A stretch of 64,000 nt of DNA from assembly GCF_016461715.1 (NCBI RefSeq), contig NZ_JAEMUI010000008.1:1-64000 (forward strand), given 5' to 3'. Shown here piece after piece: positions 26,678-38,550 of the stretch. Both the position numbers and the translations under genes were made by a program. The notes under the pieces were generated by a model. The model had not been told where the DNA came from. It did no database searches and saw only the letters and a program-made list of their open reading frames with translations. The number at the start of each line of letters is the position of its first letter. The first letter of the stretch is position 1. This DNA comes from Marinomonas spartinae (lineage in GTDB: Bacteria > Pseudomonadota > Gammaproteobacteria > Pseudomonadales > Marinomonadaceae).

Positions 26678-27749
26678 ACTGGGTGATCGCCGTTACCCTA
26701 TTTACATAGGCCATGGTATTCGTCAGCAAAAGGCGCTTTTTGATGCGGCCATTCATGGCAAGCAGGTGATGGTGGTCACGAATGAGACGATCGCCCCACT
26801 TTACTTAGATGCGTTGGTTGATTTGTTGTCGCCAGACTATCAAGTGGATACCTGTGTGTTACCTGATGGCGAGGCCTATAAAAACCTAGAGACCTACGCC
26901 CGCATTATGACGGCTTTGTTGGAAGCCAAACATAACCGTACCACTACCGTCATTGCCTTAGGTGGTGGCGTCGTTGGCGACATGGCGGGTTTTGCTGCAG
27001 CGACCTATCAACGAGGGGTGCCTTTTATTCAAGTGCCCACCACGCTGCTCTCTCAAGTGGATTCGTCTGTGGGCGGGAAAACCGGTGTGAACCATCCGTT
27101 GGGCAAAAATATGATAGGGGCTTTTTATCAGCCTCAAGCGGTGATTATTGACATACAGACCTTGGAAACCTTGCCTCCGCGAGAGTTGTCCGCTGGTATG
27201 TCAGAAGTCATTAAATATGGATTGATCTGTGATGCCGCATTTTTTGACTGGTTAGAAGCAGAAATTGACGCTTTAATGTCGTTAGATGCGGTTAAAATAA
27301 CCGAAGCCATTTATCGTTCCTGTGCAGCGAAGGCCAATGTGGTGACGCAAGACGAAAGGGAAGGGGGAATTAGAGCGATCCTAAATCTCGGACATACCTT
27401 TGGGCATGCCATTGAAACGCAAATGGGATACGGTCATTGGTTGCATGGGGAAGCGGTGGCAGCAGGCTGTGTCTTAGCCGCCGATTTGTCTTGGCGTATG
27501 GGGAACATCACCGAGCAGGATCTCAGCCGAACTGTAAACTTGTTCCGTGCTGCAAAGCTGCCCGTGTTGCCGCCAAAGGAAATGACTCGTGACCATTTTG
27601 TTTCTCACATGGCCTTGGACAAAAAGGTTTTAGACGGTAGTTTGCGTTTAGTATTATTAGAGAAATTCGGGAATGCGATGGTGACATCGGATTTCCCAAT
27701 GGATGATTTCAATGCTTGTTTAAGCGACGCCATAGAGGCCAGTCAGTAA
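26658..27749 (+). CDS. aroB: 3-dehydroquinate synthase
   Basis: AroB makes 3-dehydroquinate from DAHP, using NAD and a divalent metal. The 363-residue protein has the NAD motif [19 protein letters not shown], the substrate stretch [24 protein letters not shown] (shortened family match), and the metal ligands in [12 protein letters not shown] and HGEAV. A GGAGA ribosome site lies inside the end of aroK, so translation of the two is coupled. Confidence 0.95.
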   Translation: MQTLTVELGDRRYPIYIGHGIRQQKALFDAAIHGKQVMVVTNETIAPLYLDALVDLLSPDYQVDTCVLPDGEAYKNLETYARIMTALLEAKHNRTTTVIALGGGVVGDMAGFAAATYQRGVPFIQVPTTLLSQVDSSVGGKTGVNHPLGKNMIGAFYQPQAVIIDIQTLETLPPRELSAGMSEVIKYGLICDAAFFDWLEAEIDALMSLDAVKITEAIYRSCAAKANVVTQDEREGGIRAILNLGHTFGHAIETQMGYGHWLHGEAVAAGCVLAADLSWRMGNITEQDLSRTVNLFRAAKLPVLPPKEMTRDHFVSHMALDKKVLDGSLRLVLLEKFGNAMVTSDFPMDDFNACLSDAIEASQ

Positions 27750-27776
27750 CTTAGTATCGACTTCCAAAGGACAAAT

Positions 27777-29348
27777 ATGTCAGAGCCGAATTTTCAGTTC
27801 GATTTAGAAAAAGCCCTTGATCAGCCGCCCAAAACGACGCTGCGGGATCCTTTCGGCTCGAAAGACACCTCTGCCTATTTTGCTAGTGAGGAAGGTAACC
27901 AACAGCTTGCGCTTTTGGAGCACCTCAGTCGTTACAGTAATTTGCTATCTGTCGTGCTAGGCCCAAAAGGCAGTGGAAAAAGTCGCTTTTTAATGGAGTT
28001 TGCCCGTAATCAGGATGACAGCACTATTATTAGCGAAGTCAAAGCCACTATGCTAATGACGGCGGGGCAGTTGTTGCAAGCCATTTATGGCGGCTTTTCC
28101 AAGTTCATGAAGGAACCGCCAAATGAGGCAACCTTCGGGCCTTTATTGAAATTTTCTCATGATTTGGAATCCCGTGGGCAAAAAGCGCTGGTGCTGATTG
28201 ATAATGCTCAAGAGCTAAATACCGATGCCATTACCATGTTGCTAGATATGATGTCTTTGGCGACAGAAAATCAATCCGTACCACACGTGGCGTTATTCAC
28301 GGAACAGTCTCTAGGACGAAACCTGGATGCCTATCAGCGCACGCGTTATGAGCAGCTAAGCCATTCTTTGACAATGACGCCCTATTCCTTGGAGCAGACG
28401 AGAGCGTACTTACTACATCGGGTGCGCGCCGTAGGGGGAAATATTAATTTGCCCTTCAATGACAAGCAAATTAAACAAATTCATCATGACTCTGGCGGTT
28501 ACCCAGGACCCATTAATGAAATAGCTCAAGCCATGATGGGCAATGGTGGCAAGCCACCCAAAAAAGGCCGTTTTAATATCGCCTTGGGGTTTCCCTTGGT
28601 TCACATGGCGTTATTGTGTGTGGTGATGTTGGGTATTCTAGTGGCGGTTTTATTTAATGGCTCTGGGGCGGATAAAAACGAGGATGTGTTTACGACGAAA
28701 GAGAGCAACGTGATTCCTCTTTCGCCGCCTAAGGTTGCGTCACAACAGAAGACGTCTACGTCAGCCACCATGGCTAAAATTGATGAAATGCAACGTAAAA
28801 TTGGGGAAGGGAAAATTAGCTTACCGCCCATTCCCGCCGAGCCTAAAGAAGATCAGGTTACATCTGTTCAGCCCTCAATGACGCAGTCTGTGCCGACCGC
28901 GCCCATTCGTAATGAAGCACCGCAAGCGAAACCTGCGCCAACGATTGCGCCATCGTCTGAAACGGGAGACTCGACAGTCGCATCCTCTACCCCCGTTCCC
29001 GTAGCTGTCTCAAAAGAGAGTGTCGATGTAGACAAAAGTGCAGACCCATTTAATAAAACCCAGTGGTGGCTGACGCAAAACCCTAGAGATTACACCTTGC
29101 AGTTACTGGGTACCTACAGTCTCAGTACGGTGAAAGATTTTATCAAAGATCAGGGCAGCATCAGTGTGTTTAGTTATTTTAAAACGAAACACAAGGGCCG
29201 AGATTGGTATGTGGTGGTATATGGTTTATACAGCAACCGTAGTGAAGCGATTAGTGCCTCTGAGTCTTTGCCAAAAGACTTACGCAAGTTAGATCCTTGG
29301 TCGCGAAGTGTACGAGGCATTCAGCAAGACATCAAAAAAGCAGAATAA
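27777..29348 (+). CDS. damX: DamX-like cell-division protein (ATPase domain plus SPOR)
   Basis: The protein of 523 aa has an AAA-type ATPase domain with Walker A LGPKGSGKS at 61-69 and Walker B ALVLIDNA at 137-144. One membrane helix spans 270-293. A long Pro/Ser/Thr/Ala-rich periplasmic linker (about 300-425) and a C-terminal SPOR domain (about 435-515, YTLQLLGTYSLSTVKDFI) follow. DamX acts at the division septum through its SPOR domain. The order aroK-aroB-damX matches E. coli, but E. coli DamX lacks a cytoplasmic ATPase of this clarity. A terminator lies at 29398-29420. Confidence 0.88.
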   Translation: MSEPNFQFDLEKALDQPPKTTLRDPFGSKDTSAYFASEEGNQQLALLEHLSRYSNLLSVVLGPKGSGKSRFLMEFARNQDDSTIISEVKATMLMTAGQLLQAIYGGFSKFMKEPPNEATFGPLLKFSHDLESRGQKALVLIDNAQELNTDAITMLLDMMSLATENQSVPHVALFTEQSLGRNLDAYQRTRYEQLSHSLTMTPYSLEQTRAYLLHRVRAVGGNINLPFNDKQIKQIHHDSGGYPGPINEIAQAMMGNGGKPPKKGRFNIALGFPLVHMALLCVVMLGILVAVLFNGSGADKNEDVFTTKESNVIPLSPPKVASQQKTSTSATMAKIDEMQRKIGEGKISLPPIPAEPKEDQVTSVQPSMTQSVPTAPIRNEAPQAKPAPTIAPSSETGDSTVASSTPVPVAVSKESVDVDKSADPFNKTQWWLTQNPRDYTLQLLGTYSLSTVKDFIKDQGSISVFSYFKTKHKGRDWYVVVYGLYSNRSEAISASESLPKDLRKLDPWSRSVRGIQQDIKKAE

Positions 29349-29820
29349 TCTTCTAATGATGACAAGCTTAGTTGAAACGTCTGGGGGAGAGGGGGATACC
29401 CTCTTAGTCAGAGGGTTTTTGGCTTGAATGGACGTCTTCCTTCGTCAGTTTCGCGTCTATTTTTTATTCGCTGTCTCAATAAAAAGTGTAAAAAACCATT
29501 TTTCTCTGAAAAATCTCAATGAACAGAGGATTTTTCTGTTTGTAAATTCCCCAACCATAGATAATTCTCCTTAGACACTCTAATTCCTGTTAAAGCACTG
29601 CTAAATAACGCCAAATTAAGCGAAAAAGAGCCGAACATGATTTGAGTCGCGTCTCGTCGCGAGGTAGTATGATTTTCCTTTTAGGCAGATTGGACGCAAT
29701 AACAATCATTTCGAAGCGCGTTTTGCACCTTAATAAAGCTTCAATAAAGTTCATCTGTCCGACGATTTTTTAATTCAGTTCTATTCAAACTATTTACGTT
29801 TCAACTGTGGGAGTTGGTGT
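29349..29820 (+). promoter_or_regulatory. 472-base gap between damX and gltB: terminators and likely gltB promoter
   Basis: The region holds the damX terminator (29398-29420) and a second hairpin at 29508-29536, with arms GAAAAATC and GATTTTTC followed by TGTTTG. The remainder is AT-rich and contains no convincing coding frame. The gltBD promoter must lie here, but I could not place a -35/-10 pair with confidence. The length suggests regulated transcription, for example by nitrogen or Lrp-type regulators (inference). Confidence 0.5.
29398..29420 (+). terminator. Intrinsic terminator of the aroKB-damX operon
   Basis: ACCCTC-TTAGTCA-GAGGGT forms a 6-bp stem directly followed by TTTT. Confidence 0.7.
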
Positions 29821-32800
29821 ATGAATGCAGGCCTTTATCGTCCTGGCGAGTTCAAAGACAACTGTGGCTTTGGCTTAATTGCTCACATGGAAGGCAATAC
29901 GAGTCATGAATTGCTTAAGACAGCCATTGAGTCTTTGACATGTATGACACACCGTGGAGGTATCGCAGCCGACGGCAAAACTGGCGACGGCTGTGGTCTT
30001 CTGATTCAGAAGCCTGATTTGTTTTTACGTGGTGAGGCACAAACCTTATTTGGCCATACTTTGTCTGATCTGTATGGCATTGGCATGGTATTTCTTGATC
30101 AAGACGAAGCGCTTGCCAGTCAGCAACGCGATACGCTAAGTCAAAAGCTGACGGATGAAGGCTTAAATGTCGTGGGTTGGCGCGAAGTGCCAATCGATGC
30201 GTCTTGTCTTGGTGTGATCGCCATGGAATGCTTGCCTCGGATCGAGCAAGTGTTTGTTGATAGCAACCGTATGGATGCACGTACCTTCTCAACACGCTTG
30301 TTTGTGGCGCGTCGTCAAAGTGAAATGGCGCTCGCGGAATACGAAAACTTCTACATCTGCTCTTTGTCTGACAAAGTGTTGGCCTACAAAGGCTTAATGA
30401 TGCCAGTGGATTTGCCATTCTTTTATAAAGATTTAGGCAACGAAAAAATGCAAACCTCAATTTGTGTATTCCACCAACGTTTCTCTACCAACACCTTGCC
30501 TAAATGGCCATTGGCCCAGCCTTTCCGCATGTTGGCGCACAATGGTGAGATCAACACCATCGAAGGCAACCGTAACTGGGCATTGGCACGTAGCAGCAAG
30601 TTGCGCACGCCGCTGATTCCTGAGCTACAAGACCTTAAACCGATTGTTAATCTAACGGGTTCCGACTCATCTTCCATGGATAACATGCTGGAGGTCTTGG
30701 TTACTGGTGGGGTGGATATTTTCCGTGCGGCTCGTTTGATCATTCCACCTGCGTGGCAAAACGTCGAAAACATGGACCCAGAGTTGCGTGCTTTTTACCA
30801 GTACAATTCGATGCACATGGATCCTTGGGATGGCCCAGCGGGCTTGGTAATGACCGATGGTCGTCACGCCATCTGTATGCTGGATCGTAATGGTCTGCGC
30901 CCTGCACGTTGGGTAGTCACCAAAAATGGCTTTATTACCCTGGCTTCAGAAGTTGGCACCTATGGTTATAAACCAGAAGATGTGGTGTCCAAAGGTCGTG
31001 TTGGCCCAGGTCAGATGCTGGTGGTTGATACACAAACTGGCCAAGTGTTGCATACAGACGATATTGATAATCGTCTTAAGTCGATGCATCCATATAAAAA
31101 ATGGTTGAAGCAAGAAGCCATTCGTATCGAATCTTTGTTGGAAGAGTCATCCCTTGAGTTTGAACCTTTTACCAAAGACCAAATGTCCACCTATCAGAAG
31201 ATGTTCCAAGTGTCTTTTGAAGAGCGTGAACAGATTTTCCGTCCTTTAGCTGAGAGCGGTCATGAAGCCGTTGGCTCAATGGGGGACGATACGCCGATGG
31301 CGGTCATGTCGAGCCAGACACGTCCTGTAACGGATTATTTCCGTCAGAAGTTTGCTCAGGTGACTAACCCGCCCATTGACCCGCTACGTGAGTCTGTGGT
31401 GATGTCGTTGGAGACCTGTATTGGTGTCGAACGTAACTTATTTGAAGAAACGCCTAAACACGCTAACCGTATTATTCTGTCGTCGCCCATTTTATCGGCA
31501 CGCAAATACAGCCGTTTGTTAGCATTGGATGATCATCGTTTCCGTTTGGTGCGTTTGAGTACCTATTACAATCCAGAAGAGATCTCCCTTGAGCAAGCAA
31601 TTAAAAACTTGCAACTGAGCGCAGAAGAAGTGGTGCGTAACGGTGCTGTAATAGTCGTTTTGACAGACCGCGATTTGGAAAAAGGTTTATTACCAATTCC
31701 TGCCCCCATGGCAGTGGGAGCGGTTCACCATTATTTAACCAAGAAAGGTCTACGCTGCGATTCAAATATCATTGCTGATACGGGGTTTGCTCGTGATCCC
31801 CATCAATTCGCGGTGTTATTGGGCTTTGGCGCCACTGCTGTTTACCCTTATCTGTCGTACCGTTTAATCAACGATATGATTGATAAAGGTGAAGTATTGG
31901 GCGATCCGATTGCCTGCCACGTGAAATACCGTAAAGGTATTAACAAAGGCCTGATGAAAATTATCTCGAAAATGGGTATTTCCACCATTGCCTCTTATCG
32001 CGGTGCACAACTATTTGAAGCCGTGGGGCTGGATGACAAGGTCGTTGATCTGTGTTTCAAAGGCGTTCCTAGTCGTATTAAGGGCGCACGTTTTGAGGAC
32101 TTCCAGAAAGATCAGCAGAAGATCGCAAATAATGCCTGGAAGATGCGTAAACCTATCCAACAGGGGGGCTACTTAAAATACGTCCACGAAGCCGAGTATC
32201 ACGCGTTTAACCCAGATGTGGTACGTAATCTGCAGGTAGCGGTGGGTAGTGGTCGTTTTGAGGACTTCACCAAATACACCGAACTGGTGAATAACCGTCC
32301 AGCATCCATGTTGCGTGATTTGTTTACCATTTCTGATAAAGCCAAACCTATCGCCCTTGATGAGGTGGAATCGATTGAAGAGATTTTGCCTCGTTTTGAC
32401 TCGGCTGGTATGTCTTTAGGGGCATTATCTCCTGAGGCACACGAAGCCTTAGCACAGGCGATGAACGAATTAGGTTGTCGCTCTAACTCTGGCGAGGGTG
32501 GGGAAGATCCCGCTCGTCATGGGACAGAACGTCGTTCTAAGATTAAGCAGATTGCCTCTGGTCGTTTCGGTGTGACACCAGAATACCTGGTAAACGCAGA
32601 AGTGCTGCAGATTAAAGTGGCGCAAGGTGCCAAACCGGGGGAAGGTGGTCAGCTGCCAGGTGGTAAAGTAAATGGCTTAATTGCTCGTTTGCGTTATGCG
32701 GTACCGGGCGTGACCTTGATTTCTCCGCCACCTCATCATGATATTTACTCTATCGAGGATTTGGCTCAGCTTATTTTCGACTTGAAACAAGTCAACCCAG

Positions 32801-34272
32801 ATGCTTTGGTCTCAGTGAAGCTGGTTTCCGAACCGGGTGTGGGGACGATTGCTGCTGGTGTTGCCAAAGCGTATGCCGATTTGATCACCATTTCTGGTTA
32901 CGACGGTGGTACGGCGGCATCGCCAATTACTTCGATTCGCCATGCGGGGTCGCCTTGGGAGTTAGGTCTAGCCGAAGCACAGCAAGCGCTGCGCTCTAAC
33001 GACCTGCGTGGCAAAATTCGGCTACAAACAGATGGCGGCTTAAAAACTGGCCTAGACGTTGTGAAAGCGGCCATTTTGGGGGCTGAGAGCTTTGGTTTTG
33101 GTACCACGCCAATGATTGCGATGGGCTGTAAATTCTTGCGTATCTGTCACTTGAATAACTGTGCGACAGGGGTGGCGACTCAGGATCAAATGTTACGAGA
33201 CGAGCACTTTATTGGCACGGTTGACATGTTGAAGAATTTCTTCCGTTTTATGGCTGAAGATACCCGTCAATGGTTGGCGAAGCTGGGTGTAGCAAGTCTG
33301 CAAGATTTGATTGGACGTACGGATCTACTGGCCATTTTGCCGGGTGAAACGGATAAACAGCATAATTTGGATCTGTCACCGATTTTACAAAATGACCTGA
33401 TCTCGGCGGAAAAAGTGCAATATTGCCAGACGCCCTTTAACCCACCCCATGATAAAGGCCTATTGGCGCTCAAAATGTGGGAGGCGGTAAAAGACGCAGT
33501 AGAAGAAAAAGAAGGCGGTGAGTTTACTTTTGATGTGACAAACTGTGATCGCTCTATCGGTGCTCGTTTATCAGGTGAAATTGCTAAACGTTATGGCAAC
33601 CAAGGCATGTCTGATGCACCATTAACCTTGAAATTAACCGGAACCGCAGGCCAGAGCTTTGGCGTGTGGAATGCGGGTGGTTTGAATATGTACCTTGAAG
33701 GCGATGCTAACGATTATGTTGGTAAAGGCATGACGGGTGGTAAGCTGGTGATTCGTCCACCAAAAGGCTCGATGTTCAAATCGCAACAATCAGCCATTAT
33801 TGGTAACACCTGTTTGTACGGTGCAACGGGCGGTAAATTGTTTGCGGCTGGTACAGCGGGTGAGCGTTTTGGGGTTCGTAATTCAGGGGCCTATGCAGTC
33901 ATCGAAGGTGCTGGAGACCACTGTTGTGAGTACATGACAGGCGGCTTGGTAACGGTACTAGGGGATACAGGGTACAACTTTGGTGCGGGGATGACGGGCG
34001 GTTTCGCCTATGTTCTCGACTTAGATCGTACCTTTGTCGATAAGTACAACCATGAATTGGTGGAAATCCAACGGGTAGGTACCGAGATTACTGAAGAATA
34101 TCGTTCGCATCTTCGTAGTGTTATTGAAGAATATGTGCGTGAAACAGGCAGCGAATGGGGCCAAGAAATCCTAGAGAACTTCTATGACTACATTGGTAAG
34201 TTCTGGCTAGTGAAACCAAAAGCCGCCAGTTTAGGGGCCCTTTTGGCGAATACTCGTCAACGTCCGGAATAA
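29821..34272 (+). CDS. gltB: Glutamate synthase, large (alpha) subunit
   Basis: With GltD it makes two glutamates from glutamine and 2-oxoglutarate using NADPH. At 1483 aa it is close to the E. coli size. The N-terminal amidotransferase nucleophile is Cys15 in [10 protein letters not shown], exposed after removal of a 14-residue propeptide. The central and FMN/synthase domains show the motifs [20 protein letters not shown] (residues about 892-911) and [10 protein letters not shown]. The [3Fe-4S] cysteines are in [12 protein letters not shown]. The C-terminal GXGXG beta-helix domain ends the protein. The likely start ATG at 29821 has GGGAG upstream. Confidence 0.96.
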   Translation: MNAGLYRPGEFKDNCGFGLIAHMEGNTSHELLKTAIESLTCMTHRGGIAADGKTGDGCGLLIQKPDLFLRGEAQTLFGHTLSDLYGIGMVFLDQDEALASQQRDTLSQKLTDEGLNVVGWREVPIDASCLGVIAMECLPRIEQVFVDSNRMDARTFSTRLFVARRQSEMALAEYENFYICSLSDKVLAYKGLMMPVDLPFFYKDLGNEKMQTSICVFHQRFSTNTLPKWPLAQPFRMLAHNGEINTIEGNRNWALARSSKLRTPLIPELQDLKPIVNLTGSDSSSMDNMLEVLVTGGVDIFRAARLIIPPAWQNVENMDPELRAFYQYNSMHMDPWDGPAGLVMTDGRHAICMLDRNGLRPARWVVTKNGFITLASEVGTYGYKPEDVVSKGRVGPGQMLVVDTQTGQVLHTDDIDNRLKSMHPYKKWLKQEAIRIESLLEESSLEFEPFTKDQMSTYQKMFQVSFEEREQIFRPLAESGHEAVGSMGDDTPMAVMSSQTRPVTDYFRQKFAQVTNPPIDPLRESVVMSLETCIGVERNLFEETPKHANRIILSSPILSARKYSRLLALDDHRFRLVRLSTYYNPEEISLEQAIKNLQLSAEEVVRNGAVIVVLTDRDLEKGLLPIPAPMAVGAVHHYLTKKGLRCDSNIIADTGFARDPHQFAVLLGFGATAVYPYLSYRLINDMIDKGEVLGDPIACHVKYRKGINKGLMKIISKMGISTIASYRGAQLFEAVGLDDKVVDLCFKGVPSRIKGARFEDFQKDQQKIANNAWKMRKPIQQGGYLKYVHEAEYHAFNPDVVRNLQVAVGSGRFEDFTKYTELVNNRPASMLRDLFTISDKAKPIALDEVESIEEILPRFDSAGMSLGALSPEAHEALAQAMNELGCRSNSGEGGEDPARHGTERRSKIKQIASGRFGVTPEYLVNAEVLQIKVAQGAKPGEGGQLPGGKVNGLIARLRYAVPGVTLISPPPHHDIYSIEDLAQLIFDLKQVNPDALVSVKLVSEPGVGTIAAGVAKAYADLITISGYDGGTAASPITSIRHAGSPWELGLAEAQQALRSNDLRGKIRLQTDGGLKTGLDVVKAAILGAESFGFGTTPMIAMGCKFLRICHLNNCATGVATQDQMLRDEHFIGTVDMLKNFFRFMAEDTRQWLAKLGVASLQDLIGRTDLLAILPGETDKQHNLDLSPILQNDLISAEKVQYCQTPFNPPHDKGLLALKMWEAVKDAVEEKEGGEFTFDVTNCDRSIGARLSGEIAKRYGNQGMSDAPLTLKLTGTAGQSFGVWNAGGLNMYLEGDANDYVGKGMTGGKLVIRPPKGSMFKSQQSAIIGNTCLYGATGGKLFAAGTAGERFGVRNSGAYAVIEGAGDHCCEYMTGGLVTVLGDTGYNFGAGMTGGFAYVLDLDRTFVDKYNHELVEIQRVGTEITEEYRSHLRSVIEEYVRETGSEWGQEILENFYDYIGKFWLVKPKAASLGALLANTRQRPE

Positions 34273-34339
34273 AACACGCTGTTGGTTGGGGTGTCTTGGA
34301 CACCGTATATGAATCAGTTTGACCCATTTGAAGAACAGT

Positions 34340-34359
34340 GCCGCTTGCAAGCAAGCGGC
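34340..34359. repeat. 20-bp palindrome just before gltD
   Basis: GCCGCTTGC-AA-GCAAGCGGC is a perfect palindrome that ends 18 bases before the gltD start codon. It could form an intercistronic hairpin that sets gltB to gltD expression or RNA stability. There is no T run, so it is not a normal terminator. Confidence 0.7.
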
Positions 34360-34371
34360 CACAGGAGATAG

Positions 34372-35799
<1,428 letters not shown>

Positions 35800-35845
35800 G
35801 CTGTTTCCATCTATCTCATACCTCTAGGTGGATCAGAGTAACGAT

Positions 35846-35876
35846 AAAGCCTCTCCAGATTGGGAGAGGCTTTTTT
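35846..35876 (+). terminator. Intrinsic terminator of gltBD
   Basis: AAAGCCTCTCC and GGAGAGGCTTTTTT form an eleven-pair stem around AGATTG-like loop bases and end in a T run. It may also serve the converging ABC operon. Confidence 0.9.
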
Positions 35877-35881
35877 AATGT

Positions 35882-37012
35882 CTAGAAAGTGGGACGAAGT
35901 AAGCTTTGTTCTGTGTCTTGATCAAACAAATGGACGTTTGTTAGATCAAGGGTGAGTGCTTGAGGGCTGTTAATTTGAATATGCTCTAGGCCCTCCAGCC
36001 CCATTCGCGAGATCCACTCTTGTCCTAACCATTCAAAGTAGAGATATTGCTCATTCCCCATGGCTTCTACCACGCTAATGACCACATCGATGGTGTTATC
36101 ATGCCTCGCTTCTGTTTTTGCCTGACGAATGTGCTCAGGACGAATACCCAGCCAAACAGGCTGAGAACTGTCTACGGTCAAACGTGTCGTCAACACATCC
36201 GGTAAGCGCCATGAGAGGGAGCCAATCGTAATAAACCAATGTTGGTCTTTACGCTCTAGCATGGCTTTGGCCAAATTCATTGCCGGTGAGCCGATGAACC
36301 CCGCCACAAACTTATTCGCAGGGTAATGATACAAATGCATGGGTTTATCCACTTGCATAATTTTGCCCGCATTGAGTACACAAATTCGGTCTCCTAAGGT
36401 CATGGCTTCCACTTGATCATGAGTGACGTAAATCATCGTGGCCTGTTGTCCAGAGGCTTTTAGGTCTTGATGTAATTTGGCGATACCAATACGAGTGGAT
36501 ACACGTAGTTTAGCGTCCAAATTAGACAGAGGTTCATCAAACAAAAAAACATCCGGTTTGCGAACGATGGCTCTGCCCAATGCGACACGTTGGCGTTGAC
36601 CTCCTGACATTTCATTAGGCTTTTGCTGTAATAAATTGGTGATTTCCAAGCTTTGTGCCGCTTGATTAATACGCGCTTGTATTTCTTCTTTAGGCAATTT
36701 GAGCTGCTTTAATCCAAAGGCCATATTCTCATAAGCAGACATATGTGGGTAAAGGGCATAGTTCTGAAACACCATGGCAATACCACGGTCTTTCGGAGGT
36801 AAGTGGTTAACTTGCTTGTCGCCAATACTGAGCTTTCCTGAGCTGATGTCTTCAAGGCCTGCAATCATTCTAAGAGTGGTTGATTTAGCGCAACCCGATG
36901 GACCCACCAGTACCATAAATTCGCCATCTTGAACGTGCAGATCGATACCATGAACGGCTTGAAAGCCATTTGGGTAGGTTTTTTCTATTTGATTGAGCGT
37001 GACAGCTGCCAT
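35882..37012 (-). CDS. ABC transporter ATP-binding protein, UgpC/MalK type
   Basis: This is the ATPase of a carbohydrate or glycerophosphate-type importer. The 376 aa have Walker A GPSGCAKST at 37-45 (alanine in place of the last glycine of the consensus), the signature MSGGQRQRV at 134-142, Walker B VFLFDEPLSNLD and the H-loop YVTHDQVEAMT. A C-terminal TOBE/OB regulatory domain (about 240-370) includes IRPEHI. It is the last gene of the minus-strand operon that starts at 41632. The substrate is set by the binding protein and remains unknown. Confidence 0.9.
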   Translation of the reverse strand: MAAVTLNQIEKTYPNGFQAVHGIDLHVQDGEFMVLVGPSGCAKSTTLRMIAGLEDISSGKLSIGDKQVNHLPPKDRGIAMVFQNYALYPHMSAYENMAFGLKQLKLPKEEIQARINQAAQSLEITNLLQQKPNEMSGGQRQRVALGRAIVRKPDVFLFDEPLSNLDAKLRVSTRIGIAKLHQDLKASGQQATMIYVTHDQVEAMTLGDRICVLNAGKIMQVDKPMHLYHYPANKFVAGFIGSPAMNLAKAMLERKDQHWFITIGSLSWRLPDVLTTRLTVDSSQPVWLGIRPEHIRQAKTEARHDNTIDVVISVVEAMGNEQYLYFEWLGQEWISRMGLEGLEHIQINSPQALTLDLTNVHLFDQDTEQSLLRPTF

Positions 37013-37067
37013 GTCAATTTCCCGTGTACGATTAAGACCAAAATAGGATGTTGTTTGTCTCAGACAT

Positions 37068-38504
37068 CTAAAACAGACTGATGGTGTTAGCTAGGTTGAG
37101 ATCTGACCAGTAAGAGGCCGTCGGCTGGTGGAAACAGGGACGGTTACCGTTGTAAACGGCATTGATGACGCCATCAATGTCGCCTTGCCCGCCATGCTTC
37201 TCTCGGTTTCGACGACGGATATCCACTCGTACCCAAGCATAATCTTCCATGGACACTTGGATGCTTTGTGCCTGAGTGGTGAGATCATGTTCTGCGATGA
37301 GGTCGCCATCAGCAATCCATTGGCCATAAAACTCATGGTCTTGGTTATCGACAGAAATTTGCCAGGTCACTAGCCCATTGCCCACATCGTCACCGGGGAA
37401 CACGTTACCTTGGTTGATGGCGACATGCAGTTTGCAGGTGCGCTCAAAGTACACGTGCCCGGCTTGAATGCCAGACAAAATGGCCTCGCCATTTAAGGTG
37501 TTTGCCCAAACATAGGTGGCTGGGTCGCCATAGATAGAAGGCTCAGTCGCTTTGGGGTTACGTTGTTCTGGAGTGAGGTGGCTGTCGCTGCCGCCAACGG
37601 CGGTAACACGATGCCCTGCATTCCATAGGAGGGTTAATAACGCCAAGGCTTTTTCTGTGGCTTGGGGGGAGGTCGACCAAGTGGGGTCACAACATATTTC
37701 TAAGGAGGTAATCGCCCTTAAAGGGAGATGATCGTAATGCCAATGCCAGGGCAGCATCATTGGATGGTTGATGCTTAAGTTGCCCCGTTGCTCTTTGATG
37801 TCAACGGCTTGATCCAACAAGGCGCTACTGGTGATGTCAGAATCCAGCATGTCCAAGGTTCTGGCGGGACCATGAATATTGCAATGTCCTAAATCTGTGG
37901 TGATTTCCATTGCCGGTAAAATAAGACACTCTGGGTCTTCGGGTAATTGACCATGGCACATGTTGTGCTCAGTGATAAAGAGAAAATCGAGTTTTTGAGA
38001 TTTGGCGATGGGCAGAACGTCTTCTAAAGGGTTTTGTCCATCAGACAAGTTAGTATGAGCATGTAAGTCGCCTCGATACCAACGAGATTCAGACGACAGA
38101 CTACGTTGCATATCGAAGTGAATGTGTTGGTCGCCCTTGAGCGATTCGACACCAACAAAGGCATTGTCTATTGGCGCATCAAAAGTTATGTCTAGGCTGT
38201 ATTGCATGGGTTTAAGTTGTCGAAACTCGCCTTCTACGTTAACAAACTCCAAACGCCAAGTGCCCGTTGGTAATTCGCCTTTAATCGCCCCGACACTCGC
38301 TTGTGTTTCGCTCATGGCCAATCGTTTGTGTCTTTTTTCTAATAAGACATTGGCCCGTAATGCCCCATTGGGATCAATAACCAATAGGTAAAGAAAGCCG
38401 CGCTTAACAGTCGAACCTTCAATAGTGAGTGTCGAGATGGGGTCACTGACGGTGAAGGTTTGCGTGTGATGTCCGAAGCTCACTTCATCAGAGAATTGCA
38501 GCAT
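37068..38504 (-). CDS. PHP-domain metallohydrolase (CehA/McbA-like)
   Basis: The 478-residue protein starts with a beta-rich domain of about 120 residues. It continues with a PHP-type metal-dependent hydrolase domain: RGDLHAHTNLSDGQ at 145-158, FITEHNM and AMEITTDLGHCNIHG, with further histidines in SINHPMMLPWHW and GGSDSHLT. These His and Asp residues are the usual PHP metal ligands. CehA/McbA relatives hydrolyse carbaryl, and others act as phosphoesterases, so the reaction here is open. There is no clear signal peptide; it is probably cytoplasmic. The location between the binding protein and the ATPase genes suggests that it processes the imported compound. Confidence 0.8.
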   Translation of the reverse strand: MLQFSDEVSFGHHTQTFTVSDPISTLTIEGSTVKRGFLYLLVIDPNGALRANVLLEKRHKRLAMSETQASVGAIKGELPTGTWRLEFVNVEGEFRQLKPMQYSLDITFDAPIDNAFVGVESLKGDQHIHFDMQRSLSSESRWYRGDLHAHTNLSDGQNPLEDVLPIAKSQKLDFLFITEHNMCHGQLPEDPECLILPAMEITTDLGHCNIHGPARTLDMLDSDITSSALLDQAVDIKEQRGNLSINHPMMLPWHWHYDHLPLRAITSLEICCDPTWSTSPQATEKALALLTLLWNAGHRVTAVGGSDSHLTPEQRNPKATEPSIYGDPATYVWANTLNGEAILSGIQAGHVYFERTCKLHVAINQGNVFPGDDVGNGLVTWQISVDNQDHEFYGQWIADGDLIAEHDLTTQAQSIQVSMEDYAWVRVDIRRRNREKHGGQGDIDGVINAVYNGNRPCFHQPTASYWSDLNLANTISLF

Positions 38505-38550
38505 GATTTATCTCCCGAGAATCGGCAGGCCAGAGGCCTGCCTGATCCGA

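Noticed and set aside
29915..30460. 181-codon minus-strand frame inside gltB
   Set aside because: It is a shadow frame of gltB with no independent support.
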